64,000 nucleotides of DNA from Owenweeksia sp963758205. GTDB taxonomy: Bacteria > Bacteroidota > Bacteroidia > Flavobacteriales > Schleiferiaceae. Positions 61,031 through 64,000 of the stretch are shown here, one piece after another (positions within the stretch are counted from its first letter, which is position 1; each line of letters begins with the position of its first letter). A program made the translations under genes and the position numbers. Below the pieces are notes generated by a model. The model was not told the origin of the DNA and ran no database searches. It saw only the letters and a program-made list of their open reading frames with translations. The stretch lies in the NCBI GenBank assembly GCA_963758205.1, contig CAVWUM010000001.1, forward strand, positions 682,001-746,000, in the 5' to 3' direction.

Positions 61031-61398
61031 TGAAATTTCTTTATGATGTACACATATCCTATGGGTTTGTGGCTCACCTCAAGTCTATTGGACTTGAAGC
61101 AACTCATGTGAATAAAATACTGGATGGTTATAATACTGCAGATAGGGACATTTGTATTTATGCTGATAATAGTGATTTTGTAGTTGTAACCAAGGATATA
61201 GATTTTAAAACAAGCTTTTTACTATCTAAAACACCGAGAAAGCTCATAAAGATAAATCTCGGTAATCTTTCAAATGCCTCCTTGATTAAAACATTTTCTG
61301 ATCATTTAATAACCATTTTACAGTTTAAAGATTACTCGTCATTTTTACTGGAGATGGATCAGGACTCTCTAATCATTTCTAAACCACATCCTGATTAA
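61030..61398 (+). CDS. DUF5615 PIN-like toxin
   Basis: A 122-residue PIN-like protein of the DUF5615 type, predicted ribonuclease. Acidic residues expected for the active site are in FLYDVHIS (Asp6), ADRDICIYA and VVTKDIDF. It is translationally coupled to the DUF433 antitoxin. This makes the second toxin-antitoxin module of the window. Confidence 0.87.
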   Translation: MKFLYDVHISYGFVAHLKSIGLEATHVNKILDGYNTADRDICIYADNSDFVVVTKDIDFKTSFLLSKTPRKLIKINLGNLSNASLIKTFSDHLITILQFKDYSSFLLEMDQDSLIISKPHPD

Positions 61399-61436
61399 GG
61401 TTTAAAAGACATTCTATCCTGCCTGACGTGATCAAC

Positions 61437-61469
61437 AAAAAAACCCGCCATGGCTTTCGCCAGGCGGGC
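61437..61469 (-). terminator. Terminator after the choice-of-anchor I gene
   Basis: On the minus strand CCCGCCTGGC, loop GAAA, GCCATGGCGGG with one bulged base, then a run of seven T. It lies 26 bp past the stop codon at 61495. Confidence 0.75.
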
Positions 61470-61494
61470 TCTCCCTAATTAAAAAAACTACTTC

Positions 61495-63762
61495 CTATTT
61501 CTTCATTATCTGAAGGCTGATTTCTCCTTCCACCAAAATATAAATGCCGGATGGGAGAGAAGTCATATTCAGCTCGTCACCATTAACAATCATTAGCTGA
61601 CGGCCGCTTAAGTCAATAAGTTTACCCTCTTTTACTTCGCGGGTAAATTTTACAGTGCTGTTAGTTGGGTTGGGATAAACCTGCAACACATTGGCAAGTT
61701 CTTCTTCATCCAAACCTATAGTTCCGCTGATTTCATAAATGGAAAGTGTACCTGAAACTTCATTGGAAGCTACCAAAAGATTTTTACCATTAGGGCTTTG
61801 GGCCGCAGGTATAAACTTTAAACACTCAGGGCCTAAATCTCCGGCACCTGCCTTATCAGCATCAATGCTGAAATCACGATTAAGGTAGTAGCTCACAAAT
61901 GCAGGGGCGGTAGGATCAGTAATATCGTAAACCATTACGCCACCCATTCTTTCTAAACCGATAAAGGCAAAGCGCTTTCCATTTATCATAGCTACCTCAA
62001 TGGCCTCAGGCTCGGAACCCTTGTCATCAGAGCGGCTTTTGAAGGATGAGTTGTCATCATTATTAGAGTTAAACTCGTTGGGGTATTGCTGTAAAATGGT
62101 TTGAGCAAACTCATCTTCGCTATCAAATACAAGGCTTATCTGATCATTCCAGATAGAGAAAGAGCGTCCGCCATAGCTGTAAAGCTCATCGTAGTCGCCA
62201 TCTCCATCGGTATCTCCCAAAGAGGTGGTGATGTTCAATCTACCCAGTGAGTCATTCATTTGCAGGTTAGCTGCATTAGGGAAGGCTGTTGCATCCAGAG
62301 TTAAGTCCTTAACTCTATCTTCTTCAGAGTAAGCATCATAATCGCGGGCATCCCCTTCGTTGGCTGTGGCGATATATACCTGGCCATTGTCTTCAAAAGC
62401 TACCATAGCATCAGGCTGGTACATGCCATATACAGGCCAGTTGCGGATGTTTACAGAACCGGCAGTATTGCTGGCATCCATTTTATAGTTACCGCTTGAG
62501 TAATCCTTAAAGCCAAGAGCCTTAATATCGGTAAAAGTATTAGTGGTAAGATCTATAGTAGCAATGGCGTTATTCTCCTGACAAACTACATAAGCGGTTG
62601 AAGAGTTTGGCGCAATAGCGATGTACTCAGGTTCAAGATTACGGGCAAGTTCAGGGCGGGTACCTTCTATTTTAAGATCATCAATTTGCCACAGTGTACC
62701 ATTTCCACCACCAGGGGTACCTTCATATAAAAAGCCGAAGGATACATTATCCGTAAGGTAATTGTGAAGACTGATTTTGCCTGAGTTTGTATCCAGGTAA
62801 CCACCGGTAGAAAGATGAGCCAGGTTAGTGATAGTATCCCAACTGGCATTGGCAGGATCGGTATGTGTTGCAGGGTCGTAATCTGTGGAAACAAGAACAT
62901 TGAAACTACCACCGCTGAAGTTTTTGGTGTTTTCGAATGAGAAGTAAGCAGAATCAAGTCCGGTAAGGTTTACTGCTGGTGTAATCATCCAGCTTTTTAC
63001 CGGGCCGGAAGCGCTGAATGAGTTGGCTTCAGCAAAGTAATCTGAGTTGAAATTATCATAATACCAACCTTCACCCGCTGTTGCAGTGTTGGCAATTATT
63101 ACGTTATCAAGACTATCGTTGGTGGTTTGAAAATCCTCCAGATAGTTAATAACCGGTCCGAAGTTTCGGATCATTGGGTCGTAATTGTTGTTGAAAGAAG
63201 TAAAATCAAGAGTGGTAACATTGGCCTGAGTAAGGTTGTTAACACCCCCTGAAATATCAATAATGGATACTGAGCCCATAGGGTCAAAAGTGTAGTCATC
63301 ATCAGGTTCACCCTCATTGGCGGTAAGTACCTTGGTGCCATCAGGGGTAAAAATGATCATGTCCGGCAAAACGCCTACTTCAACCGACTTCAGGAATGTA
63401 CCTGAGGCATCAAAAAATACGGCTTTACCATTTTTGTCAAAATCGTCATTTTCTACAGCGGCTACCAAAATGCCATTGTGGAAATCAACAGAATTAGCCT
63501 GATCGCCATAGGCAGAAAGGTCAATAGAGTCGATTTTGGCAATAGCCGTTGGGTTGGAGATGTCAAAAATATCGATGGTTTTGTCGCTGGCATTTACAGC
63601 ATATAGCTTTTGGTCTGCGGCATTGTAGGTTACAATTTCCATGGCGCCATCGTCAAATACACCTGTTTCGTAGGTGCCGATTACGTTAAGGTCAACAAGG
63701 TTTTGGGCAAAGGCAAACTGTGCAGTAAGCAATGCCACAAAAAGCGTAGTAATTTTTTTCAT
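61495..63762 (-). CDS. Choice-of-anchor I protein with inserted J-type domain, T9SS type A
   Basis: A 755-residue secreted protein. Signal peptide residues 1-19 (LLTAQFAFAQ). The main part is a beta-propeller of the choice-of-anchor I family, seen in phytase-like or alkaline-phosphatase-like surface proteins (LVAAVENDDFDKNGKAVFFD, TANEGEPDDDYTFDPMGSV, ATANEGDARDYDAYSEEDRV). Residues about 205-370 are an inserted beta-sandwich of the choice-of-anchor J kind (SWMITPAVNLTGLDSAYFSF). The last 75 residues are the T9SS type A domain (VLQVYPNPTNSTVKF, LPSGIYILVEGEISLQ). Function is unknown; probably cell-surface. Confidence 0.85.
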   Translation of the reverse strand: MKKITTLFVALLTAQFAFAQNLVDLNVIGTYETGVFDDGAMEIVTYNAADQKLYAVNASDKTIDIFDISNPTAIAKIDSIDLSAYGDQANSVDFHNGILVAAVENDDFDKNGKAVFFDASGTFLKSVEVGVLPDMIIFTPDGTKVLTANEGEPDDDYTFDPMGSVSIIDISGGVNNLTQANVTTLDFTSFNNNYDPMIRNFGPVINYLEDFQTTNDSLDNVIIANTATAGEGWYYDNFNSDYFAEANSFSASGPVKSWMITPAVNLTGLDSAYFSFENTKNFSGGSFNVLVSTDYDPATHTDPANASWDTITNLAHLSTGGYLDTNSGKISLHNYLTDNVSFGFLYEGTPGGGNGTLWQIDDLKIEGTRPELARNLEPEYIAIAPNSSTAYVVCQENNAIATIDLTTNTFTDIKALGFKDYSSGNYKMDASNTAGSVNIRNWPVYGMYQPDAMVAFEDNGQVYIATANEGDARDYDAYSEEDRVKDLTLDATAFPNAANLQMNDSLGRLNITTSLGDTDGDGDYDELYSYGGRSFSIWNDQISLVFDSEDEFAQTILQQYPNEFNSNNDDNSSFKSRSDDKGSEPEAIEVAMINGKRFAFIGLERMGGVMVYDITDPTAPAFVSYYLNRDFSIDADKAGAGDLGPECLKFIPAAQSPNGKNLLVASNEVSGTLSIYEISGTIGLDEEELANVLQVYPNPTNSTVKFTREVKEGKLIDLSGRQLMIVNGDELNMTSLPSGIYILVEGEISLQIMKK

Positions 63763-63900
63763 TTTACGTGGTTTTGTTTAGGCCGCAAAGCTTACCAATA
63801 GCCACACCTGAAGGGTAAAGGGGGTGTTAAGGGTTTGCTAAAAGTGGGTTAAGGGAGTTTGGTGAAATTGCTTTATATTGGATAGAGTAAGAATAGAAAA

Positions 63901-64000
63901 ATGAAAATTTTAATTTCAGGTGTACTGATTTTTATCACTATGGCAATTCCTGGTCAGAAAACTAGCCGTACCGTATTAATTCAGGTATTGGATGAAGTGT
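63901..64000 (+). CDS. Partial secreted protein, cut by the window end
   Basis: The frame opens at ATG 63901 with MKILISGVLIFITMAIPGQK, a clear signal peptide, and runs on to the window end. Too little is present to name it. The 138-bp gap before it must hold the divergent promoters of this gene and the choice-of-anchor I gene; no exact consensus is seen. Confidence 0.6.
   Translation, partial: MKILISGVLIFITMAIPGQKTSRTVLIQVLDEV

Noticed and set aside
1..64000. tRNA, rRNA, insertion sequence or prophage
   Set aside because: No cloverleaf, rRNA segment, transposase or structural phage gene was recognised on either strand; ORF6N alone is not evidence of a prophage.

Overview
The window comes from a member of the Bacteroidota, most likely order Flavobacteriales. 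The evidence is six cargo proteins of the type IX secretion system (T9SS), many lipoproteins, Bacteroidota-restricted families (DUF4290, DUF6702, SprB repeats, the gliding-type C-terminal domain), and promoters of the form TTG-N19-TAnnTTTG. A Cryomorphaceae or Schleiferiaceae-like relative is my guess; 16S rRNA is absent and the family cannot be fixed from this window.

Layout. Positions 1-3100: DUF4290 protein and a UvrD/PcrA helicase on the minus strand. Positions 3100-5890: an accessory zone in which the uvrD promoter and start codon occur three times as direct repeats, separated by an ORF6N gene and a T9SS cargo gene. Positions 5890-22850: one very long ribosomal superoperon (rpsL, rpsG, fusA, then the S10, spc and alpha gene sets up to rpoA and rplQ) behind a strong promoter. 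Positions 22950-26700: carA, eno and gltA. Positions 26830-29170: rpsA. Positions 29172-39340: a T9SS type B protein, the Nif3/coiled-coil pair, a TPR protein, lgt, a DUF192 protein, two paralogous lipoproteins and an NlpC/P60 hydrolase. Positions 39502-42635: a T9SS protein and a convergent type II restriction-modification pair. Positions 42826-49229: M1 peptidase, HupE/UreJ, DUF6702, a VapBC-like module, a sialidase-like propeller and PepE. Positions 49301-55138: a 1945-residue secreted protease. Positions 55308-64000: ddl, DUF4168, DUF4197, a T9SS protein, PPK2, dinB, a DUF433/DUF5615 pair, a choice-of-anchor I protein and a truncated secreted protein.

Most striking points. (1) fusA and rpsE, both essential, are each interrupted by one extra T, and both breaks have the same 8-mer ATCTTCTG. 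In rpsE the break fuses S5 to L30 in one frame. This is either a systematic sequence error or a shared +1 frameshift site. (2) The uvrD promoter is triplicated around single-gene segments, like a cassette hotspot. (3) The restriction-modification pair has a DNA-binding domain fused to the methyltransferase, and inverted repeats sharing CAAACG overlie both promoters. (4) The giant protease has a hexapeptide LVN repeat and Glu where subtilases have the catalytic His.

The large middle part is ordinary core genome. No rRNA, tRNA, CRISPR array or insertion sequence was recognised.
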